This document shows positions 1-8,938 of a DNA stretch of 64,000 nucleotides, one piece after another. The translations under genes were made by a program, and so were the position numbers. Under the pieces are notes generated by a model. It did no database searches. It had not been told where the DNA came from and saw only the letters and a list, made by a program, of their open reading frames with translations. Every line of letters begins with the position of its first letter. The stretch's first letter is position 1. This DNA comes from Zwartia hollandica (lineage in GTDB: Bacteria; Pseudomonadota; Gammaproteobacteria; Burkholderiales; Burkholderiaceae_B): NCBI RefSeq assembly GCF_019923725.1, contig NZ_JAHXRI010000006.1, positions 625,696 to 689,695 of the forward strand, written 5' to 3'.

Positions 1-1
1 C

Positions 2-772
2 CATTGGGGTGTCACGACAGCAGGGTGGCGCGAAACTTATATTGTGATGGGTATTGTTTGTAGCATTGGTATGGCGTTATTTGCACTATTCCTGCGACGT
101 CGTCCACCACTCAACCAGATTACCGCGCCAGCAAATGGGCGTCCATCCACTGCTTCTGAAATGCCGTTTGGCCTGACAGCGGGTCGAGCCCAGTCACTTT
201 TGATCGTAGCGGGCCTTGCTTGCTGTGTGGCGATGTCGATGCCGCAAGTACATATCGTAGCCTATTGCGTAGACTTGGGCTTTGGACCAGCGCGGGGGGC
301 GGAGATGCTGTCACTCATGCTCGCGTGTGGAGTCGTTAGTCGTTTGATCTCCGGTGTGATTTGTGATCGGATCGGTGGCATTAAAACGCTACTGCTAGGC
401 TCGGCGTTGCAAGGCATTGCATTGTTGATGTTTCTGCCGTTCAACGGCCTCGTTTCGCTGTATCTGATTTCCGCAATGTTTGGGTTGTTTCAAGGTGGGA
501 TTGTGCCCTCTTATGCCATCATTATTCGCGAGTACTTTCCAGCAGCTCAAACAGGGCGACGTGTCGGCGCAGTGATTATGGCGACGATGCTTGGGATGGC
601 CTTAGGGGGCTGGATGTCCGGAAAAATCTTTGACGTGACAGGCTCGTATCAAGCCGCGGTCGTAAACGGAATTTTATGGAACGCGTTGAATCTATCGATC
701 GCCACTTGGTTGTTCCTACGAGTGCGTCGCATGAACGCTGCGATCTCTGCGCCTTCCAGAGTGAGCGCTTAA
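2..772 (+). CDS. MFS transporter, C-terminal part (5' truncated by window edge)
   Basis: The reading frame is open from the first bases of the window, so the true start lies upstream. The visible 256 residues begin with a GWRETY segment typical of the end of the N-terminal half of major facilitator carriers. About six hydrophobic helices follow, with the loop motif SRLISGVICDRIGG between them, a version of the MFS D-R-x-G signature. It should be an inner-membrane proton-coupled carrier; its substrate cannot be read from this half. It is convergent with the carbonic anhydrase gene 17 bp downstream. Confidence 0.85.
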   Translation, partial: HWGVTTAGWRETYIVMGIVCSIGMALFALFLRRRPPLNQITAPANGRPSTASEMPFGLTAGRAQSLLIVAGLACCVAMSMPQVHIVAYCVDLGFGPARGAEMLSLMLACGVVSRLISGVICDRIGGIKTLLLGSALQGIALLMFLPFNGLVSLYLISAMFGLFQGGIVPSYAIIIREYFPAAQTGRRVGAVIMATMLGMALGGWMSGKIFDVTGSYQAAVVNGILWNALNLSIATWLFLRVRRMNAAISAPSRVSA

Positions 773-789
773 AAGAGCTAAGCTCTTAG

Positions 790-1455
790 TCAGGAGAAAC
801 GCTTTTCAACAACAGAGCGGTAGCGGTGCTCTAGTTCATCGGCCGAAGCAATACTGATCCCAAGATCTTGCACGAGGCCATTGTTTAGACCGTACACCCA
901 GCCATGCACAGTGATTGGCTGGCCACGTGCCCAAGCGTCTTGAACACTGGTCGTCTGACAAACATTCACAACCTGCTCGATCACATTTAGTTCGCAAAGT
1001 CGATCCATTCGATCTGTGCGCTGTAACAGCTTGCCCATGTAGGTGCCATGCTTATCATGTACATCTTTAATGTGACGAATCCAATTGTCCGCGAGGCCTA
1101 CGCGCACGTTCTCGAGCGCAGCACGTACACCAGCACAGCCGTAGTGGCCTACAACGATGATGTGTTTCACTTTAATTTGATCGATCGCAAACTGAATCAC
1201 TGAAAGAGCGTTGAGGTCTGTGTGTACGACAACATTGGCAATATTTCGATGCACAAAGACTTCGCCCGGAGCGAGGCCTGTAATTTGGTTGGCAGGCACA
1301 CGTGAGTCCGAGCAGCCAATCCATAGGTACTCGGGCGATTGTTGATTGGCTAACCGGTTAAAGAACTCTGGGTCGTCCTTCTTAATCGAGGCTACCCACT
1401 CTTTGTTCTGTTCAAAGAGGTTGATCAGTTTGTGAGGGTTAGTTGATTCGATCAT
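790..1455 (-). CDS. can: beta-class carbonic anhydrase
   Basis: A 221-residue cytoplasmic zinc enzyme interconverting CO2 and bicarbonate. The zinc ligands and catalytic dyad of beta-carbonic anhydrases are all present: Cys48, Asp50 and Arg52 in CSDSRVP, then His104 and Cys107 in GHYGCAGV. Length matches E. coli Can (220 aa), and the N-terminal sequence resembles it. It is a single gene between convergent MFS and a lipoprotein gene upstream on the same strand. It probably supplies bicarbonate for carboxylation reactions. The ribosome binding site is weak, but the start is supported by family length. Confidence 0.95.
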   Translation of the reverse strand: MIESTNPHKLINLFEQNKEWVASIKKDDPEFFNRLANQQSPEYLWIGCSDSRVPANQITGLAPGEVFVHRNIANVVVHTDLNALSVIQFAIDQIKVKHIIVVGHYGCAGVRAALENVRVGLADNWIRHIKDVHDKHGTYMGKLLQRTDRMDRLCELNVIEQVVNVCQTTSVQDAWARGQPITVHGWVYGLNNGLVQDLGISIASADELEHRYRSVVEKRFS

Positions 1456-1499
1456 AAGTAGAAGATAGTATTTATTTTTTTAGCACGCGCGTTGGCGGA

Positions 1500-1985
1500 C
1501 TACTTTGCACCGGCGAGTTTTAGAATTTCTTGCACCATCGCAAAAGAATTGTCGTCCAGTAAGTTCAACTCTTCTGTGCTGTAGCCACTATCTGGCATCA
1601 CACCGAGTGGCGACTGGAATTGGACCAGCGCGTTTCCTAACACCAAGACATCCTTTCCGCTTGACGTGAGTGTAAAACGCACGAGGTCTCGAGGGTGTCT
1701 GGCGAACTCGCTGTTCACCGCAGACTCAATGATTTGTTCTCGGAGCACGTTTGTTTTGTAACGAACGCAAATAACCTGGTCGCCAGCTGGTTGAATATGT
1801 AGCTGTTTGGTTGAGCACGCACCCATAATCGCATTTTTGACAGAAACGACAGTGCTGCTTGCAAATATCGTCTCGGCGGTGCGGGCAGGCTTGGGGGTAG
1901 GTTTAGCTGCGGGCTTATCGGTGCCACAGGCCGCTAGTGCCCCAAGTGCGGTGATTGTTAAAAACAGACGGAGCGAAAGAAACAT
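1500..1985 (-). CDS. small putative lipoprotein, function unknown
   Basis: A 161-residue product. The start at 1985 is chosen over upstream in-frame codons because an AGAGGG Shine-Dalgarno sits just ahead and the next residues form a classic lipoprotein signal: hydrophobic stretch MFLSLRLFLTITALG, then the lipobox LAAC with the lipidated Cys at about residue 20. A Lys/Pro/Ala-rich linker follows, then a roughly 120-residue globular part containing two further Cys. No family was recognised. Upstream extension would overlap the SDR gene, another reason for the short form. Confidence 0.7.
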   Translation of the reverse strand: MFLSLRLFLTITALGALAACGTDKPAAKPTPKPARTAETIFASSTVVSVKNAIMGACSTKQLHIQPAGDQVICVRYKTNVLREQIIESAVNSEFARHPRDLVRFTLTSSGKDVLVLGNALVQFQSPLGVMPDSGYSTEELNLLDDNSFAMVQEILKLAGAK

Positions 1986-2025
1986 AAAACCCTCTAAGAC
2001 GAGCAATATTAGGCGGAGTGTGCGC

Positions 2026-2799
2026 CTAGGCCATGACCTCACCACCATTAACGTCCAGTGTAATCCCTGTAACGAAGGCAGAGTCATCTGAAGCCAGGAA
2101 AGCAATCGCCGCAGCGATATCTTTGGGATCAGCGTGACGTCGCAGCGGAATGCTCTGTAAGAGCTGCGCACGTTCTTCCGGGGTCTTGCGAGCCTCCCAG
2201 CGCGCTTTGGTTCTGGCGGTCATCACCAAGCCAGGACACACACAATTTACGGTAATCCCGGCTGGGCCATACTCCATGGCGAGTTGGCGTGTCAGCGCAC
2301 TGACTGCCCCTTTTGCCGCAGCATAATTGGCTCCGGTAACTCGACTGCCAAATTGTCCCGCTTTGGAGCCGACATTAACGACTCGGCCAGCGCCTTGAGC
2401 TTTCATCAGGGGTAGGGTGTAGCGGCACGCCCATACGGTGCCCATAATGTTCAAATCCAGCACGCGGGCCCAGTCTTCATCGGACTGCTGCTCAAACACT
2501 CCTGGCGTTTGAAGCGAGCCCCCAGCGTTATTGACGAGAATATCAAGCCGCCCTTCGGTGTGATGAACGTGCGAGATGGCTTGGCGAATAGCTTTGCTTT
2601 GAGACGAGTCCATCTCCAAGACATTGAGTGAAAGTCCTTGCGCACGGGCCTCTGCCAGCGCTTCGTCCATCGCTGCATTGTCACGGCTAGTAATCCAGAC
2701 GCGCGCGCCCTCGCTGGCCAGTCGTAAGGCGCTTGCGCGCCCAATGCCTCTGGCACCGCCGTTAACAAAGGCGATGCGATCTGCTAAGCGTTGTGTCAT
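2026..2799 (-). CDS. SDR family NAD(P)-dependent oxidoreductase
   Basis: A classical short-chain dehydrogenase of 257 residues. It has the nucleotide-binding loop GGARGIG (residues 14-20), the NNAGG motif near 90-94, and the catalytic Ser145, Tyr159 and Lys163 (YAAAK). The C-terminal DVNGGEVM is the usual substrate-loop and tail signature. It lies 20 bp downstream of a second SDR gene on the same strand, so the two are probably cotranscribed. By family it oxidises or reduces a hydroxy/keto group; the best formal label is 3-oxoacyl-ACP-reductase-like, but the substrate is unknown. Confidence 0.9.
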   Translation of the reverse strand: MTQRLADRIAFVNGGARGIGRASALRLASEGARVWITSRDNAAMDEALAEARAQGLSLNVLEMDSSQSKAIRQAISHVHHTEGRLDILVNNAGGSLQTPGVFEQQSDEDWARVLDLNIMGTVWACRYTLPLMKAQGAGRVVNVGSKAGQFGSRVTGANYAAAKGAVSALTRQLAMEYGPAGITVNCVCPGLVMTARTKARWEARKTPEERAQLLQSIPLRRHADPKDIAAAIAFLASDDSAFVTGITLDVNGGEVMA

Positions 2800-2819
2800 G
2801 AATGTTCTCGGGGATGTTT

Positions 2820-3566
2820 TTAGAGGCTCTGGCCGCCATCTACTGCAATTGTTTGACCTGTCACCCAGGAAGCAAGGTCGCTCGACAAGAATGCTGCTAC
2901 GCGTCCTATTTCCTCAGGCGTACCGAAGCGCCCGGAGGGAATGCCCGCCAGTATCCGGTCGTACAGTTTGGTGTTTTCGCGCTTGGCTTTATCCCAAGTG
3001 CCGCCTTCAAAAAATATTGAGCCGGGTGCAATACAGTTAACGCGAATTTTCTTCGATGCGTAGGTCAGTGCTTGCGTTTGCGTGTATTCCATGACCGCCG
3101 CTTTGATTGCGCCATAAGGCGGCGTACGTACGCTGGCGCCGAGTCCGGAAATCGAAGAGATATGAATGATGCTGCCGCCAGCTTTTTCTAGAAAAGGAAT
3201 CGCAGCATGACAGGCGCGCACGAGTGCCATTAAGTCGATCTGTACACTTGCGGCCCAGCCCGCTTCGTCATCGGTGCGACCAAAGCCCGAGGCATTGTTG
3301 ATCAAGATATCGATGCCACCTAACTGCTGGGCTGTTTGTTCAACCCAGCTTTTGATGGCGGCAGCATCCGCGAGATCGCAAGTTGTTGCGAGGACGTTGC
3401 GGCCGTGCTGCTTGAGTTCTTTGGCAGCTTGGTCTAGAGGACCCTTGGTGCGCGCACAGATTGATACGTCAGCACCGGCCGAGGCGAGACAGTGCGCAAT
3501 GGCAAGGCCAATGCCTCTGCTGCCACCGGCCACAAGCGCACGTTTGCCCGTTAGATCAATTTGCAT
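2820..3566 (-). CDS. SDR family oxidoreductase
   Basis: A 248-residue classical SDR, first gene of a two-SDR unit. Visible motifs are GGSRGIG (14-20), NNASG (90-94), the Ser137/Ser138 pair, and catalytic Tyr151 with Lys155 (YGAIK). The tail VTGQTIAVDGGQSL is typical of FabG-like reductases. A GGGGAA ribosome binding site precedes the ATG. It shares only family-level similarity with the next SDR, so this is not a recent tandem duplication. Such SDR pairs next to Bug-rich operons often process hydroxy acids, but no substrate can be assigned here. Confidence 0.9.
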   Translation of the reverse strand: MQIDLTGKRALVAGGSRGIGLAIAHCLASAGADVSICARTKGPLDQAAKELKQHGRNVLATTCDLADAAAIKSWVEQTAQQLGGIDILINNASGFGRTDDEAGWAASVQIDLMALVRACHAAIPFLEKAGGSIIHISSISGLGASVRTPPYGAIKAAVMEYTQTQALTYASKKIRVNCIAPGSIFFEGGTWDKAKRENTKLYDRILAGIPSGRFGTPEEIGRVAAFLSSDLASWVTGQTIAVDGGQSL

Positions 3567-3600
3567 GCTTCATTCCCCGCGCATTGCGCTTCAAAATAGA

Positions 3601-3632
3601 AAAACCCCCGAAATCATACCGACTCGGGGGTC
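3601..3632 (-). terminator. rho-independent terminator after the TerC gene
   Basis: On the minus strand an eight-base perfect stem ACCCCCGA / TCGGGGGT encloses a 12-nt loop and is followed by a T run. It lies about 25 bp past the stop of the TerC-family gene and separates it from the downstream SDR pair. Confidence 0.8.
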
Positions 3633-3656
3633 TCTGTAGGGGGGTTTAAGCCAGAC

Positions 3657-4352
3657 TTAACCGTGTTGAGTGGGTTTCCCGCTCATGCTTTTAAGTTTTC
3701 CTGCACCCAGGACACCCACAATCGCCAAGACGACCACGCCCCAACGCAAGGCGGTGCCAGTCGCATCGCCGCTGTAAAAGAACGACTTAATCAACTGTTC
3801 GTTGATGATCATCATGGCTGCGGTGTAAGCCAGAACCGCTGCGCCTAACTTGATAACGATGGGGAAGCGCTCGACCAGTTTCAATACAATCGCACTGCCG
3901 AAAACGACGATCGGCACGCTAATCAACAAGCCAATGACGACCAAGTCGAACGACCCTTGCGCGGCGCCCGCGACGCCCAATACGTTGTCGATTCCCATCA
4001 ACGCATCGGCGACGATGATGGTTTTCATCGCACCCCAGAATGAGTTGACCTGAACATCGTGCTCAGAGCCATCGTCTGTATCGGCCAAGAGTTTGTACGC
4101 AATCCACAGTAGACCAAGGCCACCAACAAGCATCAGGCCAGGAATCTTCAGGAGCCAGACAACGACGAGCGTCATCGCTGAGCGCACCACGATCGCGCCT
4201 ACCGTACCCCAAATAATCGCCTTTCGCTGCAATTCAGGTGGAAGTTTGCGTGCCGCTAACGCGATCACGATAGCGTTATCGCCTGCCAGTACCAGGTCAA
4301 TAAGGATGATCGCTAATAGGGCCGAAAACCAAGCTGTTGAAAAGAGTTCCAT
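3657..4352 (-). CDS. TerC/Alx-type integral membrane protein (YjbE group), probable Mn2+ exporter
   Basis: A 231-residue polytopic inner-membrane protein with about seven hydrophobic segments. The two TerC-family acidic signatures are present: AGDNAI at residues 23-28 in the first helix, and DALMGIDN at 117-124. Proteins of this family (Alx, YceF/YkoY, MeeF) are tied to manganese efflux and metalation of exported proteins. The 5' leader carries a yybP-ykoY-type manganese riboswitch, which strongly supports a Mn2+ role here. The gene stands alone, ends in a strong terminator, and starts at an ATG preceded by GAGG. Confidence 0.92.
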   Translation of the reverse strand: MELFSTAWFSALLAIILIDLVLAGDNAIVIALAARKLPPELQRKAIIWGTVGAIVVRSAMTLVVVWLLKIPGLMLVGGLGLLWIAYKLLADTDDGSEHDVQVNSFWGAMKTIIVADALMGIDNVLGVAGAAQGSFDLVVIGLLISVPIVVFGSAIVLKLVERFPIVIKLGAAVLAYTAAMMIINEQLIKSFFYSGDATGTALRWGVVVLAIVGVLGAGKLKSMSGKPTQHG

Positions 4353-4477
4353 CTGTTAAAACCTCAAAAAAAGTCAATACAAAACCCATTCTCAAAAGCG
4401 AGCTGATAACCGGTTTTCAGGGATTGGGTGATCTCTGAGCGAACCGCGCCATACGCGCAGGAGCTTGGGCATCGGAT

Positions 4478-4615
4478 CGACAGTCTTGCTCAGCACAGAA
4501 GCCTGTGGCGTTGCCCAATCAGCCGGACGTTGTAACGTCGTACTGACGACTGATTGAAGATATAGAAACCTGCGTCTGTGACACTGGCTTGTATATCTTG
4601 AGCTACTCCCTATCG
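4478..4615 (-). promoter_or_regulatory. yybP-ykoY manganese riboswitch
   Basis: Minus-strand leader RNA ahead of the TerC gene. The 5' conserved block reads GGGAGTAGCTC (4609-4599) and the 3' block CTGAGCAAGACTG, both hallmarks of the yybP-ykoY family, whose two loops bind Mn2+ at the helical junction. Flanking CGATAG (4615-4610) and CTGTCG (4483-4478) can pair as P1 with one G-U. Between them are a GGCAACGCC segment and a CACAG/CTGTG helix. About 125 nt separate the aptamer from the start codon, enough for an expression platform. The gene class downstream is a known target. Confidence 0.85.
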
Positions 4616-4800
4616 AGCGTCCAATGTAACAATATTCTTTCATTGGGTAAACAACAAAATTACAAAACATTACATTAAGCGCTTCATATAGTGGTTAATA
4701 CTGACAGCGAATGCATTTGAAACGGTAAAAGCGGCATTGATGTGATCAAGAGTGATTTAGACTACATTTCTCTGAGTAAAAATATGGAATAGGAGGCGTT

Positions 4801-5820
4801 GTGCGAGCATTGGTATGTGAGCAGTTTGGTCGTCCGGCAGAGGTGGCGCACGTAAAGGATTGGCCCGAGCCCGCCTCCCCAAGAGAGCACGAAGTCACAA
4901 TTGATGTTGCATATGCAAGCGTGAGCCATTCCTCTGGCTTGTTGATTGAAGGCAAGTATCAGACGACGCCGCCTCTGCCCTTTATCCCGGGAACTGAGGC
5001 TGTCGGTACGGTTGTTGCGTGCGGTCCGCAAGTCAAGCATGTGCAGCCGGGTGATCGCGTCATGGGTCTTTCGCGATGGGGCTGTTTTGCAGAGCGCATC
5101 AACGTTTCCGCCCATACGGTTTACCCAATTCTCAACGGAATGGGCTGGTTGCAGGCCTTACCTCTGCCCAACTCCTATGGAACGGCTTACACCGCCTTAC
5201 TGTGGCGCGCCAAAATCGAACCAGGTGAGTCCTTGCTGGTGCTTGGGGCAGGCTCTGGGACTGGCTTGGCGTGCGTCGAAATCGCGGCGGCACTCGGAGT
5301 CAAAGTGATCGCTTGTGCAAGCACGCCGGTCAAGCGTGAGCTTGCGCTCGCTCGAGGTGCTGACCATGCTGTTGAGCCAGGTGATGCGCTGGCGAGCCAA
5401 GTGAAGGCGCTGACGGGGGGCCGCGGTGTGGATGTAATTTTTGATCCGATTGGTGGAGCCGTGATGGAGCGCGCGGTCAGAGCGACGGCGCAGGGTGCGA
5501 GGATATTGACCATCGGATTCGCGAGCGGGCAAGTTCCCGTCATCCCGATGAATATTGCATTGGTTAAGAACTTGTCGGTGTTGGGTTTCTTTTTTGGCTT
5601 GTACACGGGCTGGACGCACGAGGACGAAACCCAACTGCACTTACCCGCGATGCGAAAGATGATGAATACGCTTCAGCGCTGGGCGCTGGCCGGCAAGATT
5701 CAACCAGGCGTGACCAAAACGTATCCGTTAACCGGGCTGACAGATGCCCTGACCGATTTGCATCATCGCCAGGTAACAGGCAAGCTCGCACTAGAAATTC
5801 TTGGAGACATAAATAAATGA
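4801..5820 (+). CDS. NADPH:quinone oxidoreductase family protein (zinc-independent MDR)
   Basis: A 339-residue medium-chain dehydrogenase/reductase. The GroES-like N-terminal domain (about 1-120) lacks the catalytic and structural zinc cysteines. The Rossmann domain shows GAGSGTG at 149-155, like quinone reductase Qor and its relatives. GTG start with AGGAGG 5-10 bases upstream. The stop codon overlaps the start of the Bug gene by 4 bp (ATGA), so the two are translationally coupled, which suggests the enzyme acts on a ligand of that receptor or its product. Substrate unknown. Confidence 0.9.
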   Translation: MRALVCEQFGRPAEVAHVKDWPEPASPREHEVTIDVAYASVSHSSGLLIEGKYQTTPPLPFIPGTEAVGTVVACGPQVKHVQPGDRVMGLSRWGCFAERINVSAHTVYPILNGMGWLQALPLPNSYGTAYTALLWRAKIEPGESLLVLGAGSGTGLACVEIAAALGVKVIACASTPVKRELALARGADHAVEPGDALASQVKALTGGRGVDVIFDPIGGAVMERAVRATAQGARILTIGFASGQVPVIPMNIALVKNLSVLGFFFGLYTGWTHEDETQLHLPAMRKMMNTLQRWALAGKIQPGVTKTYPLTGLTDALTDLHHRQVTGKLALEILGDINK

Positions 5821-6830
5821 AACATCAATTAGCTGTTGCACGCTCACGTAGTTTGCCCCGCGTAGCCTTGTTTAGTGGGCTCGTAATCGGAGCGTTATGC
5901 GTATCCGCCATGAGTGCGGCGCAAACAACAAATACGTATCCCAATCAAGCGATTCGAATGGTGGTGCCCTACCCTCCGGGCGGACCAACGGACATTACCG
6001 CTCGTGTCGTCGCCGCCGAGATGTCAAAGACGATTGGTCAAAGTGTCGTCATTGACAATCGCCCTGGTGCCAGTGGCATGATTGGATCCGAAATGGTGAC
6101 AAAGTCAACGCCGGATGGGTACACACTCTTAGCCAATGCTTCAATTCACGTGATTAATCCGAGTGTCTATCCTGACATGCGCTTCGATGCAATCAAGGAC
6201 TTCACCCCAATCACTCAGCTTGCGCAAGTGCCGTTGGTGTTAGTGGTGCCTGCAAATTCTCCGATCAAAAGTGTAAAGGATTTAGTGGAGTATGCGAAGG
6301 CGAATCCCGGCAAGGTGAATTTTGGATCTGCAGGGAGCGCTTCAGCACAACACTTGGCGGGTGAGTCATTTAAGATCGCGGCCGGCATTCAGATGCAACA
6401 CATTCCATACAAAGGCAGCGCTCCAGCACTGACAGACCTGGCGGGCGGACAGCTGCAACTGATGTTTGATTCCATGCCTTCGGCTACACCCATGATCAAC
6501 TCGGGGAAATTGCGCGCAATTGCTGTGACAACGACAGCTCGCGCGAAGGCCCGCCCAGACTTGCCAACAATCGCAGAGTCGGGCTTCCCTGGCTTTGATA
6601 TCAGCACTTGGTATGCGTATTGGGCACCTAAAGGCACGCCGGCTGACATCATCGAGAAATTAGCTACCTCAGCCGCCCAGGCACTGAAAAATCCCGAAGT
6701 CATCGCAAAATATGAAGCAATGGGTGCCGAGCCGGTCGGCTCAACCCCAGCTCAGTTTGCCGCTTATGTTGAAAGTGAGGCGAAAAAATGGAATGACATC
6801 GTCAAGAAGTCGGGAGCAAAACTCGACTAA
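5817..6830 (+). CDS. Bug/TctC-family tripartite tricarboxylate transporter substrate-binding protein
   Basis: A 337-residue secreted receptor. The signal peptide (about 1-35) ends after an alanine-rich stretch. The mature start YPNQAIRMVVPYPPGGPTD is the diagnostic first beta-strand and ligand loop of Bug proteins, and GKVNFGSAGSAS and HIPYKGSAP are the other family blocks. These periplasmic proteins bind small carboxylates or amides, either feeding TctAB permeases or acting as sensors. No TctA/TctB genes are adjacent, so this is an orphan receptor, coupled to the preceding oxidoreductase. Confidence 0.95.
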   Translation: MKHQLAVARSRSLPRVALFSGLVIGALCVSAMSAAQTTNTYPNQAIRMVVPYPPGGPTDITARVVAAEMSKTIGQSVVIDNRPGASGMIGSEMVTKSTPDGYTLLANASIHVINPSVYPDMRFDAIKDFTPITQLAQVPLVLVVPANSPIKSVKDLVEYAKANPGKVNFGSAGSASAQHLAGESFKIAAGIQMQHIPYKGSAPALTDLAGGQLQLMFDSMPSATPMINSGKLRAIAVTTTARAKARPDLPTIAESGFPGFDISTWYAYWAPKGTPADIIEKLATSAAQALKNPEVIAKYEAMGAEPVGSTPAQFAAYVESEAKKWNDIVKKSGAKLD

Positions 6831-6849
6831 TCGTCCCCTGCAGATCTGG

Positions 6850-7407
6850 TTACGGAGAGTTTCCGAACCAGATCCTGTTGAATATCCCGTCTTTGTTGAT
6901 CAGCAAATGTTTAAGTGCGGCCAGAATGTGACCGATCGCCAAAACAATCAACACCATCACAAGCGTGCCATGTAGCCCCAGCAATTGTTTTGCCAGGGCT
7001 TGGTCGATCGGGATACCCGGCATTGCCGGTAAGTTGTACCCACCTAGGGTGATCAGCGCGGGGAAGGCAGTGACCCCTGCCCAGCCAAGCAAGGGTACGG
7101 CGATTAATAATAGGTAAAGACTGAAGTGAACAAGCCTTATTAGCGTGCGCTGTGTTGGAGGAAGTGAGGCGTTATCCGAAATCGGTTGTGTTCGAGCCCG
7201 AATGGCTAAGCGCACACCAACAATTATTAGGGCAGCAAATCCTAGGGCTTTATGCCAGGCATAGAGGGTGTTCGTGAGCGCATCCCAGATATTCGCTGAC
7301 GAGCGACTGGTCATCCAGAATCCGAGCACCACCAAAGTCAACAGTAGTATGGCCGTCATCCAATGCACAAGGCGCAAGCTTAAGGGATATTTTGAGGTGG
7401 TTTGCAT
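6850..7407 (-). CDS. cytochrome b561 (CybB-type di-heme membrane protein)
   Basis: A 185-residue, four-helix inner-membrane protein. The ATG at 7407 follows GAAGGTG and gives the normal family length (E. coli CybB is 176 aa); a longer frame from 7518 would overlap the divergent symporter gene. Heme-ligand histidines are visible in RLVHWM (helix 1), AWHKALG (helix 2), and LHGTLV and GHILAALKH (helices 3-4). Members transfer electrons between quinol and periplasmic acceptors such as superoxide. No partner gene is adjacent. Confidence 0.9.
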   Translation of the reverse strand: MQTTSKYPLSLRLVHWMTAILLLTLVVLGFWMTSRSSANIWDALTNTLYAWHKALGFAALIIVGVRLAIRARTQPISDNASLPPTQRTLIRLVHFSLYLLLIAVPLLGWAGVTAFPALITLGGYNLPAMPGIPIDQALAKQLLGLHGTLVMVLIVLAIGHILAALKHLLINKDGIFNRIWFGNSP

Positions 7408-7516
7408 GTGAGCACCTTCTTCAGAAAAACCAACTCTACCTAAATTGTAGCTACGCTGTCTATAATCTTTTGCAGTTAAAGTTCGTGAAACTCTGAAAAT
7501 AAAAGGGTGACTCCCC

Positions 7517-8938
7517 ATGTTGCTTTGGCTCGTGATTGCTTATCTTGCCGTTTCGATCGCTATTGGTTTGTATGGCGCCTCGAAGGTCCACAACGCAAAA
7601 GACTATGTCACTGCTGGGCGTAACTTGCCTTTTGTGATCGTGCTCGCGATGGTGTTTGCGACATGGTTTGGTGCCGAAACAGTGCTGGGTATTTCTGCGA
7701 CCTTTCTAAAGGAAGGATTTAGTGGACTCATCTCTGACCCGCTTGGCGCTTCTATTTGCCTCGTGTTGTTTGGGTTGATTTTTGCGCGCCCCCTCTACCG
7801 CATGAATCTTCTGACTTTGGGTGACTTCTTTCGTATTCGGTACAACCGTCAGACAGAGCTGCTCCTGTCAATCTGTATCGTGGTGTCCTACCTTGGATGG
7901 GTATCCGCACAAATCACCGCGCTTGGGCTTGTATTCAATGTGCTTTCGGGTGATGCGATTACGATGACGCAGGGTATGTTGATCGGAGCGGGTGTCGTTG
8001 TGTTGTATACGATCTTTGGTGGCTTGTGGTCGGTCGCGTTGACCACCTTTGTGCAAATGATCGTGATCATCATTGGTTTACTGCTGGTGACCAATTACGC
8101 AGCGGATCAGGCGGGTGGTGTCTCGAATGTGATCGCTAAGGCGGCGGCTGAGGGTAAGTTTGAGTTTTTACCTAAGCTACAGTGGCTAGACATGATCGCT
8201 TGGATTGCGACGCTCTGTACGATGGCGCTCGGTTCGATTCCTCAGCAAGATGTCTTTCAGCGCGTCAACTCTGCAAAAACTGAGGCGATCGCGATTTGGG
8301 CGACCACCATAGGCGGCATAACCTATTTCTTTTTTGCAGCCGTCCCCTTGTTTTTGGCGTACACAGCAAACATCATCGACCCGGAGATGGTAGCTAACTT
8401 GTTACACACAGATGCGCAGCTCATCTTACCTACGCTCATCATGGAACATATGCCGTTCTATATGCAGGTGATATTTTTTGGCGCCTTGATTTCTGTGATC
8501 ATGAGCACAGCATCTGGAACACTTCTTGCGCCATCTATTACCTTTACAGAAAATATTCTGAAAGGGTTCGTGCCCCACATGTCCGATCGCACCTTGCTGT
8601 TAGCGACCCGCGTTACTGTCTTGGTATTTAGTGCCTTGGTCACTTTGTATGCGATTGCAACTGAGGCATCGATTCACACCATGGTTGAAAATGCATACCG
8701 AATCACGTTGGCCGGCGCGTTTGTGCCGTTGACGGCGGGACTATTTTGGAAGCGAGCCAGTAACTTGGGTGCAGCCTTGGCTATTTTGTTCGGACTCTCC
8801 ACGTGGATTATTCTCGAAGTGACCGGTATCGATGAGCCCGTACAGCCGCAAGTTGTTGGCGCAGTTGCAAGTCTCTGTGGAATGCTGCTCGGGTCTTATT
8901 TGTCACCTAACCGACATCGACCGAGCGACTCGCACTAG
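7517..8938 (+). CDS. sodium:solute symporter family protein
   Basis: A 473-residue polytopic protein with about 13 helices matching the SSS fold. The first helix and following loop carry KDYVTAGRNLP, the SSS family signature near the N-terminus, and GAETVLGISATFLKEG and FQRVNSAKTEAIA are further recognisable segments. It should couple Na+ entry to uptake of an organic solute; the substrate is not evident. It is divergent from cytochrome b561. Its last 36 bp overlap the convergent end of the zinc permease gene, an unusually tight arrangement but with both frames intact. Confidence 0.9.
   Translation: MLLWLVIAYLAVSIAIGLYGASKVHNAKDYVTAGRNLPFVIVLAMVFATWFGAETVLGISATFLKEGFSGLISDPLGASICLVLFGLIFARPLYRMNLLTLGDFFRIRYNRQTELLLSICIVVSYLGWVSAQITALGLVFNVLSGDAITMTQGMLIGAGVVVLYTIFGGLWSVALTTFVQMIVIIIGLLLVTNYAADQAGGVSNVIAKAAAEGKFEFLPKLQWLDMIAWIATLCTMALGSIPQQDVFQRVNSAKTEAIAIWATTIGGITYFFFAAVPLFLAYTANIIDPEMVANLLHTDAQLILPTLIMEHMPFYMQVIFFGALISVIMSTASGTLLAPSITFTENILKGFVPHMSDRTLLLATRVTVLVFSALVTLYAIATEASIHTMVENAYRITLAGAFVPLTAGLFWKRASNLGAALAILFGLSTWIILEVTGIDEPVQPQVVGAVASLCGMLLGSYLSPNRHRPSDSH

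Noticed and set aside
1986-2171. N-terminal extension of the lipoprotein frame
   Set aside because: It overlaps the SDR gene and would bury the lipobox signal 62 residues inside; the ATG at 1985 has a good ribosome binding site.
4392-4670. 92-codon open frame on the minus strand ahead of the TerC gene
   Set aside because: It coincides with the conserved riboswitch leader, has no family resemblance and poor ribosome binding site; treated as chance.
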